Shown: positions 52,349-61,576, counted from the stretch's first letter. The stretch: DNA of 64,000 nucleotides from Micrococcales bacterium 31B (GCA_022803075.1 JAFFTF010000001.1:219058-283057), one strand, 5' to 3'. Notes: generated from the sequence alone by a model not told the origin. Translations and numbers: made by a program.

Positions 52349-53533
52349 ATGAAACCCGCCGTTCAGGTGTCGTGGGATGAGGGCCTCACGGCGTATGACT
52401 TTGGCCCTGGCCACCCCATGACTCCCATTCGCACCCTGTTGACGGCGCAGCTCTCGCAGGCGCTCGGCCTGTTCGATGCCGAAAACGTGCGGCTTTGCCC
52501 CACAGAGCCCGCTCCCGACGACCTCCTGCTCACCGTGCATACGGCCGAGTACATCGCGGCGGTCAAGGCCTGTTCCCTACCCGGCGCCGCCCCCAACCCG
52601 GCCTTTGGCCTGGGGGAGGAGGACAACCCGATCTTTGAGAACATGCATACCGCCGCCGCCAAACTGGTCGCGGGCACCGTGGCAGGGTGCGAGGCCGTGA
52701 TGCAGGGCAGCGCACTGCGCGCGGTGAACTTCTGCGGTGGCATGCATCACGCGATGCCGGGCAAGGCCTCTGGGTTTTGCATCTACAACGACATCGCGGT
52801 GGGCATCCAGCGAATGCTCGACCTCGGAGCGAAAAAGATCGTCTACGTAGACATCGACGCCCACCATGGGGACGGGGTCGAACACATCTTCTGGAACGAT
52901 CCGCGCGTCGTCACCGTCTCCATTCACGAGAGCGGCCGCACTCTGTTCCCCGGCACCGGATTCGCGCATGAGACGGGGGGTGCCAGCGCCGAGGGCAGCG
53001 CCATTAACGTCGCGCTGCCTGCGGGTACGCCGGACGCAGGGTGGTTGCGTGCCATCTCAGCCATCGTTCCCGCCGTGGTGGCGGACGTGCGCCCTGACGT
53101 GCTGTTCACGCAGCACGGCTGCGACACCCACGTCAATGATCCGCTGGCCAATCTGCGGGTATCCGTGGACGCACAACGCGAGGCCATGCTGATGATGCGT
53201 CAACTCGCCGATCGCGAGTGCGGCGGGCGCTGGGTGGCTGTCGGCGGCGGGGGCTACGACGCGCTGGCCGTGGTGCCGCGCACGTTTAGCCACCTCGTGG
53301 CCGTGGCGTCGGGCCAGGATGTGCCCGTCACCCGCGGCCTGCCGAGCGGATGGATCGACCGGGTCCGCGAGGAGTACGGAGCGGAGGCTCCCCGCTCGAT
53401 GGGCGACGGGGCGACCGTCTGGTTCAAGCCCTGGGAGTCCGGCTATGACCCGAGCGACGAGATAGACCGCGCCATTATGGCGACCCGCCGCGAGGCGTTC
53501 CCGCACTTAGGGCTTGATCCGTGGTTTGACTAG
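52349..53533 (+). CDS. histone-deacetylase-family protein, AcuC-like
   Basis: 394 residues. Zinc-dependent deacetylase fold: the tandem histidine region GGMHHAMPGKASGFCIYNDIAV (about 130-150), metal-binding VDIDAHHGDGVEHIF (about 168-180) with Asp and His ligands, FPGTGFAHETGG, and QHGCDTHVNDPLANL near 260. Resembles AcuC, which reverses lysine acetylation of acetyl-CoA synthetase in Bacillus. No acu or acs gene is adjacent, so the target here is unknown. The ATG lies 5 bases after a palindrome and lacks a clear Shine-Dalgarno sequence, so it may be leaderless. Confidence 0.9.
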   Translation: MKPAVQVSWDEGLTAYDFGPGHPMTPIRTLLTAQLSQALGLFDAENVRLCPTEPAPDDLLLTVHTAEYIAAVKACSLPGAAPNPAFGLGEEDNPIFENMHTAAAKLVAGTVAGCEAVMQGSALRAVNFCGGMHHAMPGKASGFCIYNDIAVGIQRMLDLGAKKIVYVDIDAHHGDGVEHIFWNDPRVVTVSIHESGRTLFPGTGFAHETGGASAEGSAINVALPAGTPDAGWLRAISAIVPAVVADVRPDVLFTQHGCDTHVNDPLANLRVSVDAQREAMLMMRQLADRECGGRWVAVGGGGYDALAVVPRTFSHLVAVASGQDVPVTRGLPSGWIDRVREEYGAEAPRSMGDGATVWFKPWESGYDPSDEIDRAIMATRREAFPHLGLDPWFD

Positions 53534-53725
53534 CGTCGTGGGCGGTCAGTGAGCGAAACATCACTGTGACGCACGGTACCTTGCGCGCAGGGGGCAAGAA
53601 TCCGTGCGGTGGCCTGACGGTGAACACTGTATGATTAATCGCCGAAGGGAATCGTGGAGCCTGCATTAGGGGCCGCGCACAAGCCCCGCCAAATGCGTAT
53701 ATTCGCAGGTAACAGGAGGAACTAC

Positions 53726-53824
53726 ATGGGTTCAGTAATTAAGAAGCGACGCAAGCGCATGGCGAAGAAGAAGCACCGCAAACTGCTTCGTAAGACCCGC
53801 CACCAGCGTCGCAATAAGAAGTAA
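53726..53824 (+). CDS. ribosomal protein bS22 (AURKAIP1/COX24-domain peptide)
   Basis: 32 residues, starting MGSVIKKRRKRMAKKKHRKL and ending RRNKK; almost entirely Lys, Arg and His. ATG 53726 follows AGGAGG with 7 bases spacing. The start is nearly identical to bS22, the tiny small-subunit protein first seen in mycobacterial ribosome structures, and to the COX24-domain peptides annotated across actinobacteria. Followed by a strong terminator. The 190-base gap upstream must hold its promoter; TATGAT at 53630-53635 is a possible -10. Confidence 0.93.
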   Translation: MGSVIKKRRKRMAKKKHRKLLRKTRHQRRNKK

Positions 53825-53845
53825 CGTACTTCTTCGCAATTCGTG

Positions 53846-53898
53846 AAGGCCCGCCGCGCGCCGCAGATCCATGGTTCTGCAGGCACGCGGCGGGCCTT
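53846..53898 (+). terminator. terminator after bS22
   Basis: Arms AAGGCCCGCCGCG (53846-53858) and CGCGGCGGGCCTT (53886-53898), 13 perfect pairs, with a further partial pairing in the loop, 22 bases after the stop. It also lies beyond the minus-strand HAD gene and can act for both. Confidence 0.85.
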
Positions 53899-53957
53899 TG
53901 TCGTGGCGCCACAGAATCTACAGGGTCGCCAGGACCCGCCGGGCCGAAGTCGACCGC

Positions 53958-54740
53958 CTAGCGCGAGAGCAGAGAGCGCAGCACCTTATACGCGAGCCAG
54001 CCCCCGCCGGTCAGCGAGGCGGCCCGCACGCCGCGGCCGAGCGCCATCCGCCGATTGCGAAAATCCAGGATGCTCCACCCCTTGGCCGTCGCATGCCGAC
54101 GCAGTTTGCGGTCGGGGTTGATCGCCGTGGGGTGGCCCACGGTCTGCAACATATAGATGTCATTCGACGAATCGCCGTAGGCAAAGCAGTCCTCGAGGTC
54201 GAAACCGCGGGCTTCGGCGAGCCGCGCCACGGCCACCCCCTTGGCCTTACCGTGCATCAGGTCGCCCTCGAGGGCGCCCGTGTAGACGCCGTCCACGGTT
54301 TCGGCCAGCGTGCCGATCGCGCCCGTCACGCCGAGACGCTCGGCAATCACGCTGGCGACCTCGCGGGGGGTGGCGGTCACGAGCCACACCTCGTCGCCCA
54401 ACTCGAGGTGGCGACTCAGCAGGGCCTGCGTACCCGGCCAAATGCGGCCGTGAATCACGGTGTCGTAGACTTCCTCGCCAATTGCCGAGATCTCGGCGGC
54501 CGTGCGACCCGCAACGATCGAGAGCGCGCGGCGGCGGACATCGGCGATGGTGCGTTCGGTCTCTCCGACAATCTGGTATTTCAACTGCTGAATCGAATAG
54601 CGCAGAATGTCACGATTGGAAATAATGCCGCGCTGTTTGAGCCCCACCGCGAGGGCGAAAATACTGGCCCCTCGGATCACGGTGTTATCCACGTCAAAGA
54701 ATGCCGCGCGCTTCGCGGGGCCGCTGCGTTCTGGGGACAT
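53958..54740 (-). CDS. HAD-IB family phosphatase
   Basis: 260 residues. Motif I FFDVDNTVIRG (14-24) with both catalytic aspartates; motif II VTATPREV; motif III region KGVAVARL; motif IV YGDSSNDIYMLQTVGHPTAINPD. Related to SerB-like and CicA-type hydrolases, with the helical cap of the IB class and a basic C-terminus containing a possible membrane-associating stretch (LTGGGWLAYKVLRSLLSR). The substrate, perhaps a phospholipid head-group intermediate or phosphoserine, cannot be told. Confidence 0.88.
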   Translation of the reverse strand: MSPERSGPAKRAAFFDVDNTVIRGASIFALAVGLKQRGIISNRDILRYSIQQLKYQIVGETERTIADVRRRALSIVAGRTAAEISAIGEEVYDTVIHGRIWPGTQALLSRHLELGDEVWLVTATPREVASVIAERLGVTGAIGTLAETVDGVYTGALEGDLMHGKAKGVAVARLAEARGFDLEDCFAYGDSSNDIYMLQTVGHPTAINPDRKLRRHATAKGWSILDFRNRRMALGRGVRAASLTGGGWLAYKVLRSLLSR

Positions 54741-54855
54741 ACCCTTAGTTAACCAGCATTAGCCCCGGGAGCCTTTCTGCACTGCCGAATCGCTCGAAAA
54801 GTCGCGACCAGCCTCACCACCGCGCCCAGCAGGGGCCGCGAGATAAGGAACCTCC

Positions 54856-55158
54856 ATGACGGATGCGGACCAGGTACCGGACGCCGCGCGCGTCCGTCTC
54901 ATGTCGCGACCCGGCTGCCACCTGTGCGAGACCGCCCGCGCGGCCCTGGAACGCGTGGTGCGCGACGCGGCCCCCGAGGAACGCGTGCACGAGATAGACA
55001 TCACTCAGCACCCCGAGCTGATGCAACGCTACAGTCACGAAGTCCCGGTGGTCGTGATCGATGGCCAGCCCATCTGCGTTTTTACGGTCGACGCGAAGAA
55101 GGTGCGGTCCGCGCTCCGCCACGGACCCGCCGGGCGGAGGCGATGGTGGCGGGCCTAA
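54856..55158 (+). CDS. glutaredoxin-like (DUF836-type) protein
   Basis: 100 residues; ATG 54856 after AAGGAACCTCC. Redox motif CHLC in VRLMSRPGCHLCETARAAL (about residues 14-32) and the cis-Pro region HEVPVVVIDGQPI. Short thioredoxin fold. It precedes the redox regulator Rex by 69 bases in the same direction, a common actinobacterial neighbourhood. Reductant and target are unknown. Confidence 0.9.
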   Translation: MTDADQVPDAARVRLMSRPGCHLCETARAALERVVRDAAPEERVHEIDITQHPELMQRYSHEVPVVVIDGQPICVFTVDAKKVRSALRHGPAGRRRWWRA

Positions 55159-55227
55159 GATAAGGAACATCAGATCTGTGACCGCGGGCGGCGTCGCCGC
55201 GGCACTCGAGAGCGATAGGGGGCCAGT

Positions 55228-55896
55228 ATGCACGGTCACTACGACGCGGCCCCGCAGCCCGAGCCAGCCGCCCTCGCCCCCGCCACGGTGCAGCGCATGC
55301 CCCAATATCTGCGCGCCCTCGGCGACCTCGAGAACCAAGGCGCGCGCACGGTATCTTCTGAGGTGCTTGCAGACCTTATCGGCGTGAACTCCAGCATGGT
55401 GCGCAAAGACCTGTCGCTGCTCGGCTTCACGGGCACGCGCGGCCGCGGCTACCCCGTGGCCACCCTCGCCAGTCAACTCGAAGAGGCGCTTGGCCTCACA
55501 CAATCGCGCAGCATCGCCATCGTGGGCATTGGCCATTTGGGTACCGCCCTCGCCAACCACCCCGGCTTCATCACCCGCAGCTTCTCCATCGGCGGGCTGT
55601 TCGACGTGAACCCCGCGGTCGTGGGAACGACCGTGGCCGGGTCGCGAGTGCGTCACTTCGAAGATCTCGAATCGGTGGTTCAGGGTGCCTTGCCAGACAT
55701 TGGCGTCGTGGCGACGCCGCCCAACGCGGCGCAATACGTCATCGATCGCCTCGTCACAGTGGGGGTGCGCTCGATCCTCTGCTTTGCCAGCACCACCGTG
55801 CAGGTGCCACCCCAGGTAAATCTGCGCAGCGTTGATCTTTCGCACGAGTTACAGATACTCGCCTTCTACAATCGCTCCTTCAAGGCGGGTTCATAA
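55228..55896 (+). CDS. rex: redox-sensing transcriptional repressor Rex
   Basis: 222 residues; ATG 55228 after AGGGGGCCAGT. N-terminal winged helix: VQRMPQYLRALGDLENQGARTVSSEVLADLIGVNSSMVRKDLSLLG, followed by GTRGRGYPV. Rossmann NADH-binding motif IVGIGHLGTALANH (about residue 102), FDVNPAVVG and the C-terminal swapped helix VDLSHELQILAFYN. Senses the NADH/NAD+ ratio and represses respiratory genes; likely targets in this window would be ndh or the cytochrome maturation genes, but I found no clear TTGTGA-N6-TCACAA box near them. Confidence 0.96.
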   Translation: MHGHYDAAPQPEPAALAPATVQRMPQYLRALGDLENQGARTVSSEVLADLIGVNSSMVRKDLSLLGFTGTRGRGYPVATLASQLEEALGLTQSRSIAIVGIGHLGTALANHPGFITRSFSIGGLFDVNPAVVGTTVAGSRVRHFEDLESVVQGALPDIGVVATPPNAAQYVIDRLVTVGVRSILCFASTTVQVPPQVNLRSVDLSHELQILAFYNRSFKAGS

Positions 55897-55965
55897 ACTA
55901 GTCACGTGCCCCGGCAAGCGGGCATAATGGCTGTTCGGGCACATCTCCACAGCAAATGAGGGCAC

Positions 55966-56466
55966 ATGGCGTCGGTCGAGTGGCTTGACGAAGACCAACA
56001 GAAGATCTGGCGCAACTACATTCGGGTCACCGGAATGGTTGGCGAACACCTAGGTTTGGCACTCGAACATCCTGCCTGCGACGGTATGAACCTGCCCGAG
56101 TATGAACTGCTTGTGCGACTCTCTGAGGCACCCGAGCAAACCCTGCGCATGAGCGACCTGGCGAATGATCTGGTGTACTCGCGATCACGCACGACGCACG
56201 CGGTGCGCCGCATGGAACAGCGCGGCTGGGTCGAGCGGCGCCCCTGCCCCGACGATGGCCGCGGCATCCAGTGCACCCTCACGTCCGGTGGCCTCGCGGC
56301 GCTGCAGGCGGCCGCGCCCGTGCATGTGCGCAGCGTGCGCGAGTCGGTCGTCGACCTCCTGGAACCCGATCAGTACCGCGCGCTCGGCGCGATCCTGGAG
56401 ACCATGGTGGAACGCCTCGAACTCTTGCAGGCCGAGCGCAGCGAGGCCCGAAAGGCTGCGGACTAA
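55966..56466 (+). CDS. MarR-family transcriptional regulator
   Basis: 166 residues; ATG 55966. Winged helix with LPEYELLVRLSEAPEQTLRMSDLANDLVYSRSRTTHAVRRMEQRGWVERRPCPDDGRGIQCTLT, where the wing Asp-Asp/Gly-Arg-Gly is typical. Helical dimer arms at both ends. One Cys near position 45 (EHPACDGM) and one in the wing (RPCPDD) could respond to oxidants. Stand-alone regulator with no adjacent divergent gene, so the target is not evident. Confidence 0.92.
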   Translation: MASVEWLDEDQQKIWRNYIRVTGMVGEHLGLALEHPACDGMNLPEYELLVRLSEAPEQTLRMSDLANDLVYSRSRTTHAVRRMEQRGWVERRPCPDDGRGIQCTLTSGGLAALQAAAPVHVRSVRESVVDLLEPDQYRALGAILETMVERLELLQAERSEARKAAD

Positions 56467-56598
56467 GGTCCCCCCGCTCGGCTGCACGGCCGCCATTACC
56501 ACGCTGGGGGCGCAAGATGACGGCAAAACGTGCCCCGCGCGCGTCCAGGAGGCACAAATCTGGGCGATGCATTCAGGCGCGTTTGCAACAATGGGGCC

Positions 56599-57255
56599 AT
56601 GTCTCGAACCATCGTTCACCTGATGCGGCACGGCGAAGTGCACAACCCCGAGGGCGTACTGTACGGTCGCCTGCCGAACTATCGACTCTCCGAGCTGGGG
56701 CATCGCATGGCCGAGCGGGTGGCCGAGCATTTGAGCGGTGCGCTGGGGGAGCCTCGCCGCGACGTGGTCGCCGTGATTGCCTCGCCCCTCGAGCGCGCTC
56801 AGCAGACCGCCACTCCGGTCGCGGCGGCATTCGGCGTCGAACTTGGCACCGACGACCGCATTATCGAGGCAGCCAACCACTTTGAGGGCTTCACGTTTGG
56901 CAAGGGCAAGGGCAGGCTCACAAATCCGCAGCACTGGCCGCACCTGTGGAACCCCTTCCGCCCCTCGTGGGGGGAGCCCTACCAGGAGCAGGTCGATCGC
57001 GTCATGCAGGCCGTCCACGCCGCGCGTGAGCTCGCGGAGGGTCACGAGGCCGTGCTGGTGTCGCATCAGCTGCCCATCTGGGCCACGCGCCTCGCCGCCG
57101 AGGGGCGTCGCCTGTGGCATGACCCTCGTCAACGTGAGTGCACCCTCGCGTCGCTCACGTCGTTCACCTTTCGCGATGACACGTTAACCGGTGTGAGCTA
57201 CCGCGAGCCCGCACGCGACCTGCTGCCGGCCAAGCCCGGGGTGTCGGGGGCATGA
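56599..57255 (+). CDS. histidine phosphatase family protein (phosphoglycerate mutase-like)
   Basis: 218 residues from ATG 56599; the frame is open 69 bases upstream without family similarity. Catalytic HLMRHGEVHNP (RHG motif, 7-17), SPLERAQQTATPVA, the acidic EAANHFEGFTFGKG, and the second histidine in VLVSHQLPIWATRLA. Its conserved position before the thioredoxin and cytochrome maturation genes in actinobacteria suggests a shared operon, and the 4-base overlap with the next gene agrees. Substrate unknown. Confidence 0.92.
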   Translation: MSRTIVHLMRHGEVHNPEGVLYGRLPNYRLSELGHRMAERVAEHLSGALGEPRRDVVAVIASPLERAQQTATPVAAAFGVELGTDDRIIEAANHFEGFTFGKGKGRLTNPQHWPHLWNPFRPSWGEPYQEQVDRVMQAVHAARELAEGHEAVLVSHQLPIWATRLAAEGRRLWHDPRQRECTLASLTSFTFRDDTLTGVSYREPARDLLPAKPGVSGA

Positions 57256-57887
57256 CCGGTTCGGCACCTGGGCGCTCGCGTCGGGGCGTCTTGCGGACGC
57301 TCGCGGGGGCCGGTCTCGTGGTACCCATCGCGGGCCTCGTGGCCGCGTGCGGGGGCAACTCTGACCTTTCTGCGCAGTACAACGCGGGTGACAACAAGGG
57401 TTACGTCGCGGGCGACGGCAGCGTGCTCGTGTTCGCCGTGGCCGAGCGCGGGGCCCCTATCGAGCTCAAGGCCACCGCGTTCGACGGCAGCGCGGTCGAC
57501 TTCGCGGCCTGGCGGGGCCAGGTCGTCGTCATGAACATGTGGTACGCGACGTGCCCACCGTGCCGCCGCGAGGCGCCCGACCTGGTGTCGGTCGCGACCG
57601 AGTTCATGCCGAAGGGCGTGCGCTTCATCGGGCTGAACACGCGCGACGGCGCGGGTGAGGCCAGCGCGTTCGAGAAGAAGTTTGGGATTCCCTACCCCTC
57701 CATGCCGGATACGCAGGGTCAGGTGACCAACGCCCTCGGCGAACAGCATCGCAACGGGCTGATTGCGACGCCGACGACGTGGGTCTTGGATGCCGAGGGT
57801 CGCCTCGCCGCCATCTTTAGCGGGGCCGCCGAGGGCAGCACGCTGAAGGGTGTCGTCGAAGACGTCGCGGCCGGAAAGAACGTCTAG
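57252..57887 (+). CDS. thioredoxin-fold lipoprotein, TlpA/ResA type
   Basis: 211 residues; ATG overlaps the previous stop. Signal with twin Arg (RSRRGVLRTLAGAG) and lipobox VAAC (Cys33). The thioredoxin domain has VVVMNMWYATCPPCRREAP with CPPC near residue 101, and the cis-Pro region IATPTTWVLD. It is the extracytoplasmic reductant that keeps apocytochrome haem-binding cysteines reduced, taking electrons from CcdA coded next (1-base overlap of stop and start). Confidence 0.93.
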   Translation: MTGSAPGRSRRGVLRTLAGAGLVVPIAGLVAACGGNSDLSAQYNAGDNKGYVAGDGSVLVFAVAERGAPIELKATAFDGSAVDFAAWRGQVVVMNMWYATCPPCRREAPDLVSVATEFMPKGVRFIGLNTRDGAGEASAFEKKFGIPYPSMPDTQGQVTNALGEQHRNGLIATPTTWVLDAEGRLAAIFSGAAEGSTLKGVVEDVAAGKNV

Positions 57888-58633
57888 TGGGCGCTGCCTT
57901 CGCCAATGCGGTGCTGTCGGGGCCGATGCTGCTGGCGATCCCGGTCGCCCTCATCGCGGGCATCGTCGCCTTCGCGTCTCCCTGCGTGCTGCCCCTCGTG
58001 CCGGGCTACCTCAGTTACGTGACGGGCCTCAGCGGGGTTTCGCTCGCGCGCCGCTCGCGGGGCCGCATGCTGCTCGGTACGACCCTGTTCGTGCTCGGCT
58101 TCACCGTCGTGTTCGTCGGTTTTGGCATGCTGTTCGGTTCACTGGGCGGCCTCGTAAAGGTGCACAGCGAGCTCATCATGCGCGTCGCGGGTGTGCTGGT
58201 CATCGCCATGGGCTGCATGTTTCTCGGCTGGATTCCCGGCGTGAGCAGCAATTTTTTGAACGGCAAGCGGCCCGCGCCCGGCCTCGTGGGCGCCCCCGTG
58301 CTGGGCTTCGTGTTCGGCCTCTCGTGGGCGCCGTGCATCGGGCCCACGCTCGCGGCGGTGCTGATTCTCTCGGCGCAGTCGAGCGAGCTCTCGCGCGGCG
58401 CGACCCTCGCTTTCGCGTATTGCCTCGGGCTTGGCCTGCCGTTCATCCTCGTCGCCCTGGCCTTCGAACGCGGCATGCGCGCCGTGACGTGGCTCGGGCG
58501 CCACAAGGCGGTGCTGACCCGCTTGGGTGGGGGGCTGCTCATCGTGATGGGGGTTCTGCTGGTCTCGGGCCTATGGCTGCGGTGGACATCGTACTTGCAG
58601 GGCACCATCGCCTTTTTCGAGCCGGTCGTGTAG
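57887..58633 (+). CDS. ccdA: cytochrome c biogenesis membrane protein CcdA
   Basis: 248 residues, six membrane segments; GTG 57887 shares its first base with the upstream TAG. The two redox-active cysteines are present: ASPCVLPLVPGYLSYVTG (segment 1) and LSWAPCIGPTLAAVL (segment 4). Carries electrons from cytoplasmic thioredoxin to the adjacent lipoprotein. Confidence 0.95.
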   Translation: MGAAFANAVLSGPMLLAIPVALIAGIVAFASPCVLPLVPGYLSYVTGLSGVSLARRSRGRMLLGTTLFVLGFTVVFVGFGMLFGSLGGLVKVHSELIMRVAGVLVIAMGCMFLGWIPGVSSNFLNGKRPAPGLVGAPVLGFVFGLSWAPCIGPTLAAVLILSAQSSELSRGATLAFAYCLGLGLPFILVALAFERGMRAVTWLGRHKAVLTRLGGGLLIVMGVLLVSGLWLRWTSYLQGTIAFFEPVV

Positions 58634-58673
58634 CGACCTGCACGAGTGACAGAACGGAAATTACACGAATCCC

Positions 58674-60473
58674 ATGGGAACACCACCTAGCTCCCCTGAA
58701 CCCGACGAGACCACCGCGGCCGCGTCCGGCCGGTCGGCCCCGGAGGCAGTCGCCGCTGCCGCCCGCGCTCCGGGTGGCGCGAGCGTCCAGCAGGCCAAGG
58801 CCGAGGCAGAATTGCCGAGCCTCGGATTCATGGGTTGGTTGCGGTTCTTGTGGCGCCAGCTCACCTCGATGCAGACGGCGCTGTTCTTGCTGTTGCTGCT
58901 GGCCATCGGCGCGCTGCCGGGCTCCTATTTTCCGCAGCGCAATCAGGACCCCTCGAAGACCACGGCATACCTAGAAAGCCACGGCGACTGGGCCACCTGG
59001 CTCGACAAGATCGGTTTCTTCGACGTCTATTCGAGCCCGTGGTTTTCGGCGATTTACCTGCTGCTGTTTGCCTCGCTGATCGGTTGCGTGGTGCCCCGCG
59101 CGATCCATCACTTCAAGTCGGTGCGCTCGCGCCCACCGCGCACGCCGTCGCGGCTCGCGCGGTTTGCTCACTACCGCCGGTGGGAACTCGACGCAGATCG
59201 CGTCGCCGCCGCGGGCGGTTTCGAGGGCGACGCCTTTACCGCGGCGGCCTCTGCGGCCCTGCGTAAGCGCCGGTATCGAGTGGATCGCCACGAACGGGTC
59301 ACCCCGCACGGCACCGAGTATTCGGTGTCAGCCGAACGCGGCTACCTGCGCGAGACCGGCAACCTCGTCTTTCACCTCGCGCTCGTGGGCGTGCTGTGCT
59401 CCATCGCGTTCGGCTACCTGTTCAGTTACAAGGGTCAGGTGATCATCGTCGAGGGCGAGGGTTTCTCGAACAACATCGCCAACTACGATTCATTTAGCCC
59501 CGGCCCCTGGGTCGATACGTCGACGCTGCCGAACTTCCAGATCGTGCTCAACGCTCTGCATGTCGCGTATGAACAGCAGGACGTCTACAAGTTGGGCGAG
59601 GCCCGCAGCTTCGACGCGGACCTCACGGTGTCGCTCCCGGGGCAGAATTCTTTCCAGCAAAACGTCCTCGTCAACAACCCACTGCGCCTGGACGGGGTAA
59701 ACGCGTACCTGCTTGGCAACGGCTACGCCCTCGACGTCACCTACACCGACGGCTCCGGCCACGTCTTCGAATCGCAAACCGTGTCGGTGCCGCTCGACGC
59801 CAACTACACCTCCAACTACGTCAACAAACAGCCGGACGCCTCGCCCAGCAGTATCGCCTTGACCGGCCTTTTCATGCCGACGGGCACGCTCGAAACCATG
59901 CCACCGCAATCGCAGTACCCCGACCTGTTGAACCCGCTGCTGTTGCTCACGGCCTACACGGGTGACCTCAGTGAGGAGTCGGGCCAGCCGAGCAACGTGT
60001 ACCTCGTAGACACCAGCAAACTCGACAGCGTGCTGGCCGCCAACGGTGACATCGCCCGATTCGCGATGACCCCGGGGCAGACCATCACGCTGCCGAACGG
60101 ACTGGGCACGGTGACGTTCAACGGCGCCAAACGCTACGCGGCGTTTGACATCAAGTATGACCCCGCTGGTCAGGCGGCCCTGATCTTCATGTTCGTCTCC
60201 ATCGCGGGCCTGATCACCTCGATCTTCGTGCCGCGCCGGCGGATGTGGTTCAAGGTCGTTCCCCTCGCGGGCGGCGCGTTCGCACTCGAAGCGGCGGCGC
60301 TCGCTCGCAGCGAGGATCCCTCGCTCGAGACCGCACTCGACGACATGGCGGAGCGCCTCGGGCTCGGCGTTGGGGCTATAGGCCTGATGGGCGTGGCCGA
60401 TGGCATGGATAATAAGAGCAACGCACAGACGCGGGGCGAGGCCGACGGGGCCGGACCCTCCAAGGAGCAGTAA
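58674..60473 (+). CDS. resB: cytochrome c biogenesis protein ResB (Ccs1)
   Basis: 599 residues. Polar ~55-residue N-terminus, then ResB membrane segments: RFLWRQLTSMQTALFLLLLLAIGALPGS, PWFSAIYLLLFASLIGCVVPR, LVFHLALVGVLCSIAFGYLFSYKGQ, a large extracytoplasmic domain, and a last segment ALIFMFVSIAGLITSIFVPRRR. Conserved SYFPQRNQ after the first segment. With CcsB it makes the System II cytochrome c synthase. The stop overlaps ccsB's start by one base. Confidence 0.94.
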   Translation: MGTPPSSPEPDETTAAASGRSAPEAVAAAARAPGGASVQQAKAEAELPSLGFMGWLRFLWRQLTSMQTALFLLLLLAIGALPGSYFPQRNQDPSKTTAYLESHGDWATWLDKIGFFDVYSSPWFSAIYLLLFASLIGCVVPRAIHHFKSVRSRPPRTPSRLARFAHYRRWELDADRVAAAGGFEGDAFTAAASAALRKRRYRVDRHERVTPHGTEYSVSAERGYLRETGNLVFHLALVGVLCSIAFGYLFSYKGQVIIVEGEGFSNNIANYDSFSPGPWVDTSTLPNFQIVLNALHVAYEQQDVYKLGEARSFDADLTVSLPGQNSFQQNVLVNNPLRLDGVNAYLLGNGYALDVTYTDGSGHVFESQTVSVPLDANYTSNYVNKQPDASPSSIALTGLFMPTGTLETMPPQSQYPDLLNPLLLLTAYTGDLSEESGQPSNVYLVDTSKLDSVLAANGDIARFAMTPGQTITLPNGLGTVTFNGAKRYAAFDIKYDPAGQAALIFMFVSIAGLITSIFVPRRRMWFKVVPLAGGAFALEAAALARSEDPSLETALDDMAERLGLGVGAIGLMGVADGMDNKSNAQTRGEADGAGPSKEQ

Positions 60474-61489
60474 TGGAAGTCAACCTGGAACTCGCCAACC
60501 TGGGCAATCTGCTCATGTTCGGCGCGGGCATCATGTACCTGTTCTCGCTCGTCTTCACGGGTGTGGACCTCATCCAAATGGCGAATCGCCGCGGTGAAGC
60601 GCGCATAGAGGAGGCCACGCGCGAGCGTGAACTGGTGGGAGCGGCGACGCAGTCCGGCGGGGCCACGATTGCGGGGCTTGGCGCCACGCTCAAGGTCTCG
60701 ACCCATGATCGCCGCTTCGAGGGAGGCACGAAACGCGAGCAGCGCCAACTCGCGAGCGTCGGCCTCATCTTTATGGCCATTGGTTTCGCCGTTCACGTGG
60801 CCTCCGCGAGCCTGCGGGGTGCCTCGGTTCACCGCGTGCCCTGGGGCAACATGTTCGAGTTCTCGCTCACCGGCTCGTGCGTGCTGGTGGGTCTATTCCT
60901 CATCATCAACCTGTTCAAAGACATTCGCTACCTCGCACCGTTCGTCGGGGCTAGCGCCTTCTTCACCCTGCTGGTGGGGTGGCTGTTCTTTTACGTGGCG
61001 CCCTCGGGCCTCGTGCCGTCGCTGCAAAACACGTGGTGGCTGCGCACGCACGTGTCGATCGCCATCCTCAGCTCGGGTCTGCTGGCCGTGGGCGGCATGG
61101 TTGCCCTCATGCAGATCTTGCAGCATCGCCGCGAGGCGAAGGGCGATTCGCCCCTGACGTTCCTGCGCGCCATGCCGAGCGCGAAGGCGCTCGAGGGCTT
61201 CGCCTACCGGCTGCACTCCATTGGCTTCGTGACCTGGACGTTTACGGTGGTCTTCGGAGCCATCTGGGCCGAGAAGGCGTGGGGCACGTACTGGTCATGG
61301 GACCCCAAGGAAGTCTGGTCGTTCGTGATCTGGGTGGTCTACGCGGCCTATCTGCATGCGCGCACGACGCGGGGCTGGCGCGGTGAGCGTGCCGCGTACT
61401 TTGCGCTCGCGGGCTTCACGTGCATTATTTTGAACTTCACCGTGGTGAATTACGTGTTCAGCGGCATGCACTCCTACGCGGGAGGCTAA
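60473..61489 (+). CDS. ccsB: c-type cytochrome synthase subunit CcsB (CcsA/ResC family)
   Basis: 338 residues, about eight membrane segments. The haem-handling WWD motif is WGTYWSWDPKEVWSFVIW (about 270-287); conserved histidines occur in RTHVSIAILSSGLL, in HSIGFVTWTF and at the end in YVFSGMHSY. Presents haem outside the membrane for attachment to CXXCH apoproteins. An N-terminal segment and charged loop of ~90 residues precede the core, as in actinobacterial CcsB. Confidence 0.95.
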   Translation: MEVNLELANLGNLLMFGAGIMYLFSLVFTGVDLIQMANRRGEARIEEATRERELVGAATQSGGATIAGLGATLKVSTHDRRFEGGTKREQRQLASVGLIFMAIGFAVHVASASLRGASVHRVPWGNMFEFSLTGSCVLVGLFLIINLFKDIRYLAPFVGASAFFTLLVGWLFFYVAPSGLVPSLQNTWWLRTHVSIAILSSGLLAVGGMVALMQILQHRREAKGDSPLTFLRAMPSAKALEGFAYRLHSIGFVTWTFTVVFGAIWAEKAWGTYWSWDPKEVWSFVIWVVYAAYLHARTTRGWRGERAAYFALAGFTCIILNFTVVNYVFSGMHSYAGG

Positions 61490-61518
61490 AACACGCACAG
61501 GCTCGCAACCTGCGCACT

Positions 61519-61554
61519 GTATCGCGCACCATATCGCGCACCATATCGCGCACT
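61519..61554. repeat. three tandem 12-bp repeats between convergent genes
   Basis: Units GTATCGCGCACC, ATATCGCGCACC and ATATCGCGCACT, 30 bases after ccsB's stop and 23 bases before the stop of the minus-strand gene. TATCGCGCA occurs three times; function unknown. Confidence 0.8.
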
Positions 61555-61576
61555 GTGGAATGCCTGCGCTGGTTGC

